From: Acidobacteriaceae bacterium
Lineage (GTDB): Bacteria; Acidobacteriota; Terriglobia; Bryobacterales; Bryobacteraceae
Direction: 5' to 3'
Assembly (NCBI GenBank): GCA_019240405.1
Contig: JAFAYL010000052.1
Location: forward strand, 62,001-126,000
DNA length: 64,000 bases
The position numbers were made by a program, and so were the translations under genes. This document shows positions 1 through 8,874 of this stretch, piece after piece (the stretch's first letter is position 1; each line of letters starts with the position of its first letter). The notes under the pieces were generated by a model, which was not told the origin of the DNA, did no database searches, and saw only the letters and a program-made list of their open reading frames with translations.

Positions 1-413
1 AGAAGTTGATTCTTTTGCTCGGCGAGAAAGTCTTCGTAGCTCATCCCGGACTGCTCGCGAATGTATTCGTGAAACTTGTCAGGGTCCGTGATCTTCGCTC
101 GCCGCTGCAGGTCCGCCATGTGCTTGCTGACCTCGGAATCGACGTTGATGTTGAGTTCTTTGCCCTTCTGAATTAACAGCAATTCGTCGATGCGGTCTCG
201 AAGAATGTCCTTTTGCCGTGCCTGCAGCTCCTGACTTGAGCCCATCTCCGGGTGCGCCGCAAGCTCTTGCGCGATTTCTTTGGTAATCCGATCCAACTCG
301 TCTTGACTGACAATGTCGCCGTTCACCCTGGCAACAATCTGATCCACCACGCTGACGTCCGCCCCGAGGCAGAGGGCCGCCAAGGCGAGGAGAGCAAATA
401 CACTGAACTTCAT
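1..413 (-). CDS. surA: SurA-like periplasmic chaperone/peptidyl-prolyl isomerase (C-terminus beyond the left edge)
   Basis: My own reading of the minus strand from an ATG at 413 gives an open frame to the window edge (about 137 residues). It starts with a short signal peptide ending near LCLGA, followed by VVDQIVARVNGDIVSQDEL, the typical opening of the SurA N-terminal domain, then a helical region. Family members escort outer-membrane proteins through the periplasm, and the PPIase (parvulin) domains would lie beyond the edge. The gene lies 70 bases downstream of mfd on the same strand, an arrangement that could be co-transcribed. It could also be a PrsA-type or other SurA_N protein; the missing C-terminus would decide. 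Confidence 0.8.
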   Translation of the reverse strand, partial: MKFSVFALLALAALCLGADVSVVDQIVARVNGDIVSQDELDRITKEIAQELAAHPEMGSSQELQARQKDILRDRIDELLLIQKGKELNINVDSEVSKHMADLQRRAKITDPDKFHEYIREQSGMSYEDFLAEQKNQL

Positions 414-483
414 TAGCTTAATTCCTTATTATCGCAAGATTGCACACTATATTACGCTCACAAACCAACAGGCGAAGGACAGA

Positions 484-3400
484 TCAAGTTTGTGCCGCAA
501 CTGGCTCTTCTACACTCAGCTCGACTAGCTTGGCCTTCAGCTCTGACAGAACCTCGGCGGGACTTCTTGATGCGCTGACCGGAAGCTTTAGTACGCCGGC
601 GGGAGTGAACTGCGTGCCCGGCGTATTGCGTACGAGGGCCATCAGTTTGAACGGATCGACTTTTGATTGTTCATGGAATTTGATGTTCGCGAAACCCTGC
701 CTGCGATCGATGGATTCAATTCCTACTCGCTCCGCCAAGCCCTTTAGTAATGAAAAACGAATCAAATTGGTGACCTCTTCCGGCACTGGGCCGTACCGAT
801 CTGCCATTTCCTCGGTCACTCGCGTCGCCTGCTGTTCGTCTTTGATCTCAGCGATGCGCTTATATGATCGGAGCCGTTGCGCTTCTTCGGCAATATAGGC
901 AGCAGGGATACGGATGTCCAGACCGAGATTCAGATTCGCGTGAATCTCGAGAGGCACTTCTTCGCCCTTCAGCTCGCGGACCGTCTCCTCGAGAAGCCGG
1001 ACGTAGGTGTCGTAACCCACGGCTTCAATGTGGCCGTGCTGCTCGCCGCCAAGCAAGTTCCCAGCGCCTCGCAGCTCCAAATCGAGCGCCGCGATCTTAA
1101 ATCCGGCGCCGAGATCACTGAATTCCTTCAAAGCCGCGAGCCGCTTGCGGGCGACTTCACTCAACTCCGTGTCCGCAGGTACCAGGAGGTAGGCATATGC
1201 GCGGCGATTTGATCGGCCGACACGGCCGCGCAGTTGATACAGTTCGCTCAGCCCATAGCGTTCCGCATTCTCGACAATAATCGTGTTCGCCAGGGGAATG
1301 TCCAAACCGTTTTCGACTATGGTCGTAGATACGAACACATCGTATTCGTGCTTCATGAAACCAAGCAGGACTTTTTCAAGCTCTGCCTCGCTCATCTGCC
1401 CGTGCCCTACGCCGATGCGGCATTCAGGAAGCAGCTCTTTGATAAATGCCGCCCGCATAAAGATCGTATCCACCCGGTTATGCACGAAATAAACCTGACC
1501 CTGACGCCCCAGTTCTTGTTCGATAGCCGTCTTGATCAGGTCGGGATTGAAGTGCGCAACGACAGTGTTGATCGAGAGCCGGTCTTTCGGAGGCGTCTCA
1601 ATCACGGACATGTCGCGGAGGCCTAGCAGCGACATATGCAGCGTGCGCGGAATTGGCGTGGCGCTCATGGTTAGAACATCAACGTTATGCCGCAGTTGTT
1701 TTAACCGTTCTTTGTGCTTCACTCCGAACCGCTGTTCCTCGTCTACGATCAGCAGCCCCAAGTCATTGAACTGCACATCGTTTGACAAAAGCCGATGCGT
1801 CCCAATCAGCACGTCCACCCTCCCGGACGCGAGATCCTCAAGGACGCTTTTGATTTGTTTCGGAGTTCGGAACCGGCTAATCAGTTCAACGCGAACCGGA
1901 AACGAAGCGAAGCGGCGCTTGAAAGTTTCGTAATGCTGGAATGAGAGAACCGTTGTCGGGGCCAAGACAGCAATCTGTTTCCCATCGCCAAGCGCTTTGA
2001 AGGCTGCGCGCATCGCCACTTCCGTCTTCCCAAAACCCACATCTCCGCAGAGGAGGCGATCCATAGGCTGCTCGGTTTCCATGTCAGCCTTGATTTGCGA
2101 CATCGCCGTGACTTGGTCGTTTGTCGGCGTGTATTCAAACGCATCTTCGAATTCGCGCTGCCAGTTACTGTCCGATGAGAATGCAAAGCCCTGGGCCATG
2201 CGCCGCTGCGCATATAGTTTCAAAAGCTCATCTGCCATGTCGCGCATTTTGGCTTTGACACGCGATTTGGTTTTTTCCCATGTGACGCCGCCCAGACGAT
2301 CCAAGTGCGGCTTCCCCTCGCCCGCGCCCCGATACCGCTGCACCAGATCGAGACGCGCGAGCGGCACATACAGCTTGGAATCATTCGCGTACTCGATCAG
2401 CATGAAATCGCCTCTCTGATCTGCCTGAACGACTTCGCGAATGCCTAGAAATTGGCCGACTCCGTGAGTGGTATGGACAACGTAATCCCCGGGCTTCAGA
2501 TCGGCAACGTCGGCGGCAAAGGCAGCTAACTGAGACTTTGTTGGCTGGCGCGCGATCAGGTCCGAGGTCTCAAACAAATCCTCCGAGCCTAGAACTGCCA
2601 AATTCGAATCTGTGAATACTGCGCCACGCCGGACGGATCCTCTTATCAGATACGCGCTCGAGACTGCGCCTGCGTGGTAAGCGCGTTCGGCTAGGGAATG
2701 GCGGGCACCAGCGCTCGATTCGAGCCCTAACTGATACGGAACTGCGTACTCCTGCAGCACATCCGCGAGGCGCTCCACCTCGCCCGTAGATGCCGCAAAA
2801 AAAGCGACCCGGTTGCCTGCTTCAATCAGATTCCGGGCTTCGGCAACGGCGACGCGCATGTTGCCCTGAAAGCTGAGCGAGGGGCGCGTGGAGATATGAA
2901 AGTGCTTTGCCTCATCTTCCTTTCCCGGCTCGGCGAGTACAGTGAGCTCCTGCAAGCTGATCTGCGTTCGCCCTTCAATTCCCGCGCTCAGTTCTTCCCA
3001 ATGCGCGAAATTTTTCTGGGGATCAACCGGCGCGGGGCGATCAGGATTTTCGAGCCGTTGCCACAATCGGTGCGCGGCAGACTGGATTGCGTGCGGCTCA
3101 TCGAGGACGATAACGGCGTCGGGAACCAGAGAGAGGATGCTGTGAGCTCGCGGACGGACAAGCGGTACCAGGAACTCCCAACCGGGAAAAATCTCGCCTG
3201 GGTTTGCCAGGTCAAGATCTTGTTGTTCGGCTGCCTCCGCAAGCTGTCTCAGGAGAGAGCGTGATCTAGGATACTCGGCGAGCGGCAGCAGCGTCGCCGA
3301 AGAGATCTTTAGAACAGAGCGTTGGGACTCTACATCGAATTGACGAATCGATTCAATCTCGTCACCGAAGAACTCGACGCGAACAGGTTTAGCTGCTTCG

Positions 3401-3996
3401 GCAGGAAATACATCGAAGATGCCGCCGCGGACCGAATACTCTCCCACCATCTCCACCGGCTCACGCTTCTCATAGCCGATGCTCTCTAAATGCTGGATCA
3501 GATCGTCGAGCGGAAGCTCCTCGCCGACTCGCAGGGCTACCGCAAGCTGCCGGTAAAATTCCGCTGATTCGACGCGCAACAACGCGGAAGCGACCGGCAC
3601 AATCGTGATGGGAACTTTTTGAGCCGAAAGCCGCCATAATCCGACCGCTCGCTCTTCAGCGATCTCGTTATGCGGCGAGAGTCGTTGATGCGGCAGGACA
3701 TCGAGCGCGGGAATAAGTTGAGGAGCAGGCAAATCGCGCCGCTCGATCAGCAGATCGAAAAATGTACCAATAGATTCAAGCAGCGTTTCCGCTTGCTTGT
3801 TGCCATCGACCAAAACGATTAGGGGCTTCTCGGTAAGCTCGTAGAGCAGGACAAGGTGCAGCGCCTTCGCCGTGTTGACCAGTCCCGAGATAGAAAAAGG
3901 GCCACGCTCTCCGCGAGTAAGTCGTTGTAATAGGGATTGAAAAGCGCCCTGTTTCGCGACGGATTGAAAGAGCTGCCGTGTTGCCGGGTGAATCAA
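484..3996 (-). CDS. mfd: Transcription-repair coupling factor Mfd
   Basis: Mfd removes RNA polymerase stalled at DNA lesions and recruits UvrA for nucleotide excision repair. The 1170-residue protein has the expected length and order. The N-terminal UvrB-like module comes first. The RNA-polymerase-interacting (CarD-like) domain is near residue 500 (KPGDYVVHTTHGVGQFLG). The superfamily 2 helicase core has its Walker A (GDVGFGKTE) near 648 and its DEEQ box near 750. The RecG-like translocation motif and the C-terminal TRCF domain follow. The first in-frame start is TTG at 3996 and no ATG lies close upstream, so the exact N-terminus is uncertain. It is divergent from waaF (74-base gap) and upstream of surA. 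Confidence 0.96.
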   Translation of the reverse strand: MIHPATRQLFQSVAKQGAFQSLLQRLTRGERGPFSISGLVNTAKALHLVLLYELTEKPLIVLVDGNKQAETLLESIGTFFDLLIERRDLPAPQLIPALDVLPHQRLSPHNEIAEERAVGLWRLSAQKVPITIVPVASALLRVESAEFYRQLAVALRVGEELPLDDLIQHLESIGYEKREPVEMVGEYSVRGGIFDVFPAEAAKPVRVEFFGDEIESIRQFDVESQRSVLKISSATLLPLAEYPRSRSLLRQLAEAAEQQDLDLANPGEIFPGWEFLVPLVRPRAHSILSLVPDAVIVLDEPHAIQSAAHRLWQRLENPDRPAPVDPQKNFAHWEELSAGIEGRTQISLQELTVLAEPGKEDEAKHFHISTRPSLSFQGNMRVAVAEARNLIEAGNRVAFFAASTGEVERLADVLQEYAVPYQLGLESSAGARHSLAERAYHAGAVSSAYLIRGSVRRGAVFTDSNLAVLGSEDLFETSDLIARQPTKSQLAAFAADVADLKPGDYVVHTTHGVGQFLGIREVVQADQRGDFMLIEYANDSKLYVPLARLDLVQRYRGAGEGKPHLDRLGGVTWEKTKSRVKAKMRDMADELLKLYAQRRMAQGFAFSSDSNWQREFEDAFEYTPTNDQVTAMSQIKADMETEQPMDRLLCGDVGFGKTEVAMRAAFKALGDGKQIAVLAPTTVLSFQHYETFKRRFASFPVRVELISRFRTPKQIKSVLEDLASGRVDVLIGTHRLLSNDVQFNDLGLLIVDEEQRFGVKHKERLKQLRHNVDVLTMSATPIPRTLHMSLLGLRDMSVIETPPKDRLSINTVVAHFNPDLIKTAIEQELGRQGQVYFVHNRVDTIFMRAAFIKELLPECRIGVGHGQMSEAELEKVLLGFMKHEYDVFVSTTIVENGLDIPLANTIIVENAERYGLSELYQLRGRVGRSNRRAYAYLLVPADTELSEVARKRLAALKEFSDLGAGFKIAALDLELRGAGNLLGGEQHGHIEAVGYDTYVRLLEETVRELKGEEVPLEIHANLNLGLDIRIPAAYIAEEAQRLRSYKRIAEIKDEQQATRVTEEMADRYGPVPEEVTNLIRFSLLKGLAERVGIESIDRRQGFANIKFHEQSKVDPFKLMALVRNTPGTQFTPAGVLKLPVSASRSPAEVLSELKAKLVELSVEEPVAAQT

Positions 3997-4070
3997 GGTG
4001 AACGAAGTGCCAGATAGCGCGCCGCTCTCATTTTACGAAGTATCCTGAAGGCGCGAGCACGCGAGCGAGG

Positions 4071-5111
4071 ATGGAGTTCCGAAACATATTAGTACGCGCT
4101 CCGAACTGGGTCGGCGATGCCGTCATGTCCGTACCCGCGCTCCACGCATTGCGCGAACGATTTCGTCAGGCCCGAATTTCAATACTGGCACGGCCGTGGG
4201 TCGGAAGTCTTTATGCCCACGAACCGTTCTGCGATGAGCTGATTTGCTATGACGCTCCGAGGGGCTGGCGAGGTTTCCGTCAGAAATGGATCATCGCATC
4301 GGATCTTCGAAAACGAAGCTTCGATTGCGCGGTCCTGTTTCAGAACGCATTGGAGGCGGCGGCATTGACCTGGCTGGCGCGCATTCCCATCCGCATTGGT
4401 TACACGCGGGATGCCCGCGCGTTGCTACTGACGCACGGAGTTCGTGTCCCGAAACCTGGAGCGATTCCGCGGCATCAGCGCTTCTCCTACCTCGAGTTAT
4501 TGAAGCGGGCGGGACTCATCGACACGTATTCCTCTGAATCCGCCATACATCTCTCTTCAGCTTTCGCAGCCGGGCAAAGAGGCCGAGCACATTTCCGCGA
4601 GCAAGGCCTAACGCAACCGATTATTGGCGTGAGCCCTGGTGCAGCGTACGGGGGCGCAAAGCGGTGGTTACCGGAACGCTTCGCAGAAGCCGCCGCGCAC
4701 GTAGCTCGGGAGCGTAGCGCGGCAGTCGCCGTTTTCGGATCGAAAGACGAAAGCGGCATCTGTGACTTTGTCTGCCAGCGCATTCAGGATGTGGGCATTC
4801 GATGCATGAATTTTGCCGGGCGAACAACGCTCGAAGAGTTCATCGAGCTAGCGGCAGCTTGCGAAGTTTATCTCACGAACGATTCCGGACCGATGCATAT
4901 TGCCTCTGCGCTGGGCGTGCCGACTGTTGCGATATTCGGAGCAACCGATGAAACGGCAACCGGCCCAATCGGTTCACACACGCGGGTCGTGCGCGAACCG
5001 GTTGAATGCAGCCCATGCTTGTTGCGCGAATGTCCCATCGATCACCGCTGCATGGTGCGGGTGAGTGCTGACCGGGTCTCGGAGGCTGCATTGACGTTGA
5101 TGAAAAATTAA
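4071..5111 (+). CDS. waaF: ADP-heptose:LPS heptosyltransferase II
   Basis: Glycosyltransferase family 9 enzyme that adds the second heptose to the LPS inner core on the cytoplasmic face of the inner membrane. The 346-residue protein begins with ILVRAPNWVGDAVMSVPAL, the family's N-terminal signature. It has the donor-binding region SPGAAYGGAKRWLPERFAEAA near residue 188 and the C-terminal loop TNDSGPMHIASALG near 270, with the conserved DSGPMH. The ATG at 4071 follows GCGAGG. Its TAA overlaps the next ATG (TAATG), so translational coupling to waaC is likely. Assignment as II rather than another GT9 enzyme rests on the NWVGD motif. Confidence 0.9.
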   Translation: MEFRNILVRAPNWVGDAVMSVPALHALRERFRQARISILARPWVGSLYAHEPFCDELICYDAPRGWRGFRQKWIIASDLRKRSFDCAVLFQNALEAAALTWLARIPIRIGYTRDARALLLTHGVRVPKPGAIPRHQRFSYLELLKRAGLIDTYSSESAIHLSSAFAAGQRGRAHFREQGLTQPIIGVSPGAAYGGAKRWLPERFAEAAAHVARERSAAVAVFGSKDESGICDFVCQRIQDVGIRCMNFAGRTTLEEFIELAAACEVYLTNDSGPMHIASALGVPTVAIFGATDETATGPIGSHTRVVREPVECSPCLLRECPIDHRCMVRVSADRVSEAALTLMKN

Positions 5112-6079
5112 TGAGCGAGAGAACAGTTCTCGTAATTCGCCTAAGCGCGATGGGCGATATCATTCATGCGCTTCCGGCGGCGGCAAGTTTGAAGAGAAGT
5201 TTCCCCGATTTCCGCTTGGCTTGGCTTATTGCGCCAGTGTGGATGCCGCTCCTCGAAGGCAATCCTTATATAGATGAACTGATCCCATTTCACCGGCACG
5301 GCTTGCGCAACCTTAGAAACTCGTGGACGCGTTTGCGCCGGCTCGCGCCTGATCTTGCAATCGATTTTCAAGGGCTCGTTCAATCAGCTCTCGCTGGTCG
5401 CGTGGCTCAACCGAAACAATTCTATGGCTTCGATGCGTCTGTTGCGCGCGAGTCACTGGCTTCAATGTTCTATTCAGATCGCGTCTGCGCAAACGGCCCG
5501 CATCGCATCCAGCGAAACTTACAACTGATCCAAGCAGCGGGAGCGGCCGGCGAAATGCACGAAGCTTGGCTGCCGAGCGGCGAAGACGAAGGGAGACTTC
5601 CCTCTGGTCCGTTCGTGCTCACGAGTCCCTTCGCCGGATGGGGCAGCAAGCAGTGGCCACTCGAGAATTATGAACTTTTAGGGAGACGCCTCAATTCGGA
5701 GGGTCTGGAACTTGTGGCTAATGTCGCGGAGCACCGCAAATGTGAATTAGACCGGCTGAAGCACATACGAGTTCATACCTCTACGATTCCTGGTTTGATT
5801 GCGGCTACTCGACGGTGTACGGCCGTCACTGGCGTCGACAGCGGGCCGCTGCATCTCGCGGCGGCGCTGCACAAACCGGGGGTCGCCTTGTATGGACCCA
5901 CTGATCCAGCGCGCACGGGTCCGTATGGAGGTACGATCAGGGTTCTTCGCGCCGAAGATACAAAGACAACTTACGAAAGGCATGGTAAGGTTCATCCCAG
6001 CATGAACGCTTTCACAATTGACCAGGTAGCTGAAACCCTTCTGCAGTCAATTGCGAGCCACGTCCTTTCTCGTTCATGA
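5111..6079 (+). CDS. waaC: LPS heptosyltransferase I-like GT9 glycosyltransferase
   Basis: The 322-residue protein starts VLVIRLSAMGDIIHALPA, the WaaC-type version of the GT9 N-terminus. It has SPFAGWGSKQWPLENYELLG near residue 175 and GVDSGPLHLAAAL near 240 (conserved DSGPLH). WaaC transfers the first heptose onto Kdo. It overlaps waaF by one base and the following methyltransferase by four (ATGA), so the three form an envelope operon. GT9 enzymes are hard to assign to exact acceptors, so the WaaC name is likely but not proven. Confidence 0.85.
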   Translation: MSERTVLVIRLSAMGDIIHALPAAASLKRSFPDFRLAWLIAPVWMPLLEGNPYIDELIPFHRHGLRNLRNSWTRLRRLAPDLAIDFQGLVQSALAGRVAQPKQFYGFDASVARESLASMFYSDRVCANGPHRIQRNLQLIQAAGAAGEMHEAWLPSGEDEGRLPSGPFVLTSPFAGWGSKQWPLENYELLGRRLNSEGLELVANVAEHRKCELDRLKHIRVHTSTIPGLIAATRRCTAVTGVDSGPLHLAAALHKPGVALYGPTDPARTGPYGGTIRVLRAEDTKTTYERHGKVHPSMNAFTIDQVAETLLQSIASHVLSRS

Positions 6080-6666
6080 GCGGCCCTTTTCCGACGAAAC
6101 AGCCGCGCTATTGGTTTCGAAAGCCATACGCCGATTTTGTCGCGCGCATGCGAGTGCCGGCGGGGTTTCTCTTACTCGTCGCGTTTGCATGGCTCTCTCG
6201 CCCTTCGCGGGTTTCTTTGCTCGTGGGTCTGCCTCTCTCGATGCTCGGGCTCTGGCTTCGCGCCTGGGCGGCCGGACACCTGGCCAAAGATCGCCAACTC
6301 GCGACAACGGGTCCTTACGCGTATCTGCGCAATCCTCTTTATGTGGGAACGCTGATCGTGGCTGCTGGAATCGTGATTGCCGCACGCGATATGTTGCTCG
6401 GCGTTATATTTCTCTTTGTTTTTCTCCTGGCTTACCTTCCCGCTATTGAGCTCGAAGAGCAGCATCTCAGGAGTCTTTTCCCGGCCTATGACTTCTATGC
6501 GGCTCGTGTGAACCGCCTATTTCCACTCAGCAAATGGACGGGCAACCACGCGCGTTTCTCATGGTTGTTTTACATAAACAACAAGGAGTACGACGCTCTG
6601 CTCGGTTTTGCTTTGGCGGTAGCGTGGTTGCTATTTAAGTTGTGGTGGCCTTGGCGGTTACATTAG
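6076..6666 (+). CDS. Integral membrane methyltransferase of the isoprenylcysteine/phospholipid methyltransferase family
   Basis: A 196-residue membrane protein with about four or five hydrophobic segments. It has the family signature GPYAYLRNPLYVG near residue 77 and a conserved E-E-x-x-L region near 126, which mark the SAM-binding part of ICMT/PEMT-like enzymes. The substrate in bacteria is usually unknown (lipids, isoprenoids or small thiols). The ATGA overlap with waaC suggests it acts on envelope lipid or LPS precursors; this is inference. The last 25 codons overlap the longest possible reading of the next gene, but not its preferred start. Confidence 0.75.
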   Translation: MSGPFPTKQPRYWFRKPYADFVARMRVPAGFLLLVAFAWLSRPSRVSLLVGLPLSMLGLWLRAWAAGHLAKDRQLATTGPYAYLRNPLYVGTLIVAAGIVIAARDMLLGVIFLFVFLLAYLPAIELEEQHLRSLFPAYDFYAARVNRLFPLSKWTGNHARFSWLFYINNKEYDALLGFALAVAWLLFKLWWPWRLH

Positions 6667-6704
6667 ACACGGTCGAGCCTGGTTCTTGTGATACGCTTTC
6701 GCAC

Positions 6705-7664
6705 ATGAGAGTCGGATGTTTTACACCCTTGCTGTCAACCTTCCCGCTCGAAAAAGTACTCGACAAACTGAAAACGCTGAACGTAACGATTGTGGAACTC
6801 GGAACAGGCAACTATCCGGGCGACCCACATTGCAAGCTCTCCATGCTCGAGAACGCAAAAGAGCTGAAAGAGTTTAAAAAGAAACTCGACGACCGCGGTT
6901 TCTCGATTAGCGCGCTAAGCTGCCATGGCAATCCATTGCACCCGGATGCCGCCGTTGCGAAAAATTACGCTGATACGAGCCGCCGTACCATCGAACTCGC
7001 GGCGAAGCTCGGTGTGCCGGTTGTGATTGATTTTTCCGGATGTCCCGGCGACAGCGATCATGCGAAGTTCCCCAATTGGGTAACGTGTCCCTGGCCTCCG
7101 GAATATCTCGAAGTGCTGGACTGGCAGTGGGAAAAGAAGGTCGCGCCATTTTGGATCGAACGTGGCAAATTTGCAAAAAGTCACGGAGTAAAGATCGCGA
7201 TCGAGATGCATCCGGGATTCGTGGTCTACAGTCCGGAGACGATGCTGAAATTGCGCGCCATCGCAGGCGATAGCGTCGGTTGCAATTACGATCCGAGTCA
7301 TATGTTCTGGCAGGGTATCGATCCGATCAAGGCGATTCGCGTGTTGGGTGACGCCATCTTCCATGTGCATGCGAAAGACACTCAGATTTACGATTTCAAC
7401 TTGCCGAAAACGGGCGTCCTCGATACGAAAAAATATACCGATGAAAAGAATCGCGGCTGGATTTTCCGGACTTGCGGATATGGCCATCCTTATGGCTGGT
7501 GGAAAGAATTCATTTCGACGCTGCGCATGTACGATTACGATTACGTACTTTCCATCGAGCACGAGGATTCGCTCATGTCGCCCGATGAAGGACTCACGAA
7601 AGCCGCGGAATTTCTGAATCAAATCATTATCCGCGAAAAACCGGCCGCGGCGTGGTGGGTGTAG
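6705..7664 (+). CDS. Sugar phosphate isomerase/epimerase-like TIM barrel protein
   Basis: A 319-residue protein of the xylose-isomerase-like (AP endonuclease 2) TIM-barrel fold. Metal-ligand type residues are visible along the strands: VELGTGNYPGD near 28, IEMHPGFVVY near 167, NYDPSHMFWQG near 195, HVHAKD near 225 and SIEHEDSLM near 285. An open frame extends 21 codons upstream into the previous gene, but ATG 6705 begins RVGCFTPLLS, where homologues begin, so I chose it. Cytoplasmic; the substrate is unknown and probably a sugar or inositol derivative. Only 24 bases separate it from the phosphofructokinase. Confidence 0.8.
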   Translation: MRVGCFTPLLSTFPLEKVLDKLKTLNVTIVELGTGNYPGDPHCKLSMLENAKELKEFKKKLDDRGFSISALSCHGNPLHPDAAVAKNYADTSRRTIELAAKLGVPVVIDFSGCPGDSDHAKFPNWVTCPWPPEYLEVLDWQWEKKVAPFWIERGKFAKSHGVKIAIEMHPGFVVYSPETMLKLRAIAGDSVGCNYDPSHMFWQGIDPIKAIRVLGDAIFHVHAKDTQIYDFNLPKTGVLDTKKYTDEKNRGWIFRTCGYGHPYGWWKEFISTLRMYDYDYVLSIEHEDSLMSPDEGLTKAAEFLNQIIIREKPAAAWWV

Positions 7665-7688
7665 AGATATATACGCACGAGGGGAGCC

Positions 7689-8873
7689 ATGGCAGGTAAG
7701 AAAATTGGTATTTTGACTGGCGGCGGTGATGTGCCGGGCCTAAATGCCGTTATTAAAAATGTCGTGTACCGGAGCACCTCAGACGGGCACGAAGTCACTG
7801 GAATCCGCCTGGGCTGGAGGGGTCTCACTCACCTGAACTGCGATGATCCCGAAAGCGTGAAGCATTACGTTTTGCCGCTGAATCGCGAGAACACGCGTAC
7901 CATTGACCGGAGTGGCGGCACGTTCCTGCATACCAGTCGCACGAATCCTTCAAAAATGAAGGACGTGCCGGATTTCCTGAATAAAGATAATTTTCCTTCC
8001 GCGCAAAGCACCAAGAACGGCGCCACGTCGACAACTTATGACCTCAGCAAACAGGTGCTGTCGAATTTGGAAAGGCTCGAGATCGAATACTTAATTGCAA
8101 TCGGCGGCGATGACACGCTTAGTTACGCGGCGACGCTCGACAGACTTGGATTCAATGTCATCGGCATTCCGAAGACGATGGACAACGATGTTCGTAACAC
8201 CGAATACTGCATCGGGTTCTCGACCGCCATCTCGCGGGCTAAAGATTCTATCCAGCGTCAGCGCACGACCGTAGGGTCCCATGAGCGCGTGGGAATCTTT
8301 CGAGTGTTCGGGCGCGATGCCGGTTACACGGCGCTCTACACTGCGTATGTCACTTCGATCCGCTGCGGTATTCCGGAATACGAGTTCGATCTTGATCACA
8401 TGATCGATCTGCTGATGACGGACAAAGAGAATAATCCAAGCAATTACTGCTTAGTCATCCTCTCGGAGGGCGCGAAATGGAAGGGCTACGAAGTTAAAGA
8501 GTATGGCGCGCCCGATGCGTTCGGCCACCGACACAAATTTAGCGTTGCCGAAGCTTTTAGCGACGAAATCATCAATCAAGGGCTGGCCGAGACGGTTGTC
8601 AGTGACTTGACTTACGATCTGCGCAGCGGGGTTCCGGATTTTCTGGACACCATGATCGCGACTACATTCGGCACTATGGCTTATGACGCCTTTACCTCAC
8701 AGCGGCACGGTCTCATGGCCGCGGTTTCTGAAGGTAAATTTGCGATGGTGTCCATCCCAGACCCGAAGCTTGGGCCGCGAAAACTAGACGTAGAGGCGAT
8801 GTACAACAAGGAGCGATATCGCCCGAGTTACGCGAATAAAGAAAAATTGCCACTCTTGATGACGCACGCCTGA
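7689..8873 (+). CDS. 6-phosphofructokinase, probably pyrophosphate-dependent
   Basis: Phosphorylates fructose 6-phosphate in glycolysis. The 394-residue protein begins with GILTGGGDVPGLNAVIKN. It carries GGDDT near residue 138 and PKTMDND near 160. ATP-dependent PfkA has GGDGS and PGTIDND. The second Asp in GGDD together with PKT in place of PGT are the established residues of PPi-using enzymes, so reversible PPi-dependent activity is likely. The start is supported by GAGGGGAGCC just before ATG 7689. It ends two bases before the next gene. Some PKT-type enzymes also accept ATP, so the phosphoryl donor needs an assay. Confidence 0.88.
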   Translation: MAGKKIGILTGGGDVPGLNAVIKNVVYRSTSDGHEVTGIRLGWRGLTHLNCDDPESVKHYVLPLNRENTRTIDRSGGTFLHTSRTNPSKMKDVPDFLNKDNFPSAQSTKNGATSTTYDLSKQVLSNLERLEIEYLIAIGGDDTLSYAATLDRLGFNVIGIPKTMDNDVRNTEYCIGFSTAISRAKDSIQRQRTTVGSHERVGIFRVFGRDAGYTALYTAYVTSIRCGIPEYEFDLDHMIDLLMTDKENNPSNYCLVILSEGAKWKGYEVKEYGAPDAFGHRHKFSVAEAFSDEIINQGLAETVVSDLTYDLRSGVPDFLDTMIATTFGTMAYDAFTSQRHGLMAAVSEGKFAMVSIPDPKLGPRKLDVEAMYNKERYRPSYANKEKLPLLMTHA

Positions 8874-8874
8874 C

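Noticed and set aside
2896-3264. 122-codon plus-strand frame inside mfd
   Set aside because: Shadow of mfd; it has no independent support.
6915-7622. 235-codon minus-strand frame
   Set aside because: It lies wholly opposite the sugar isomerase gene and has histidine/arginine-rich shadow composition.
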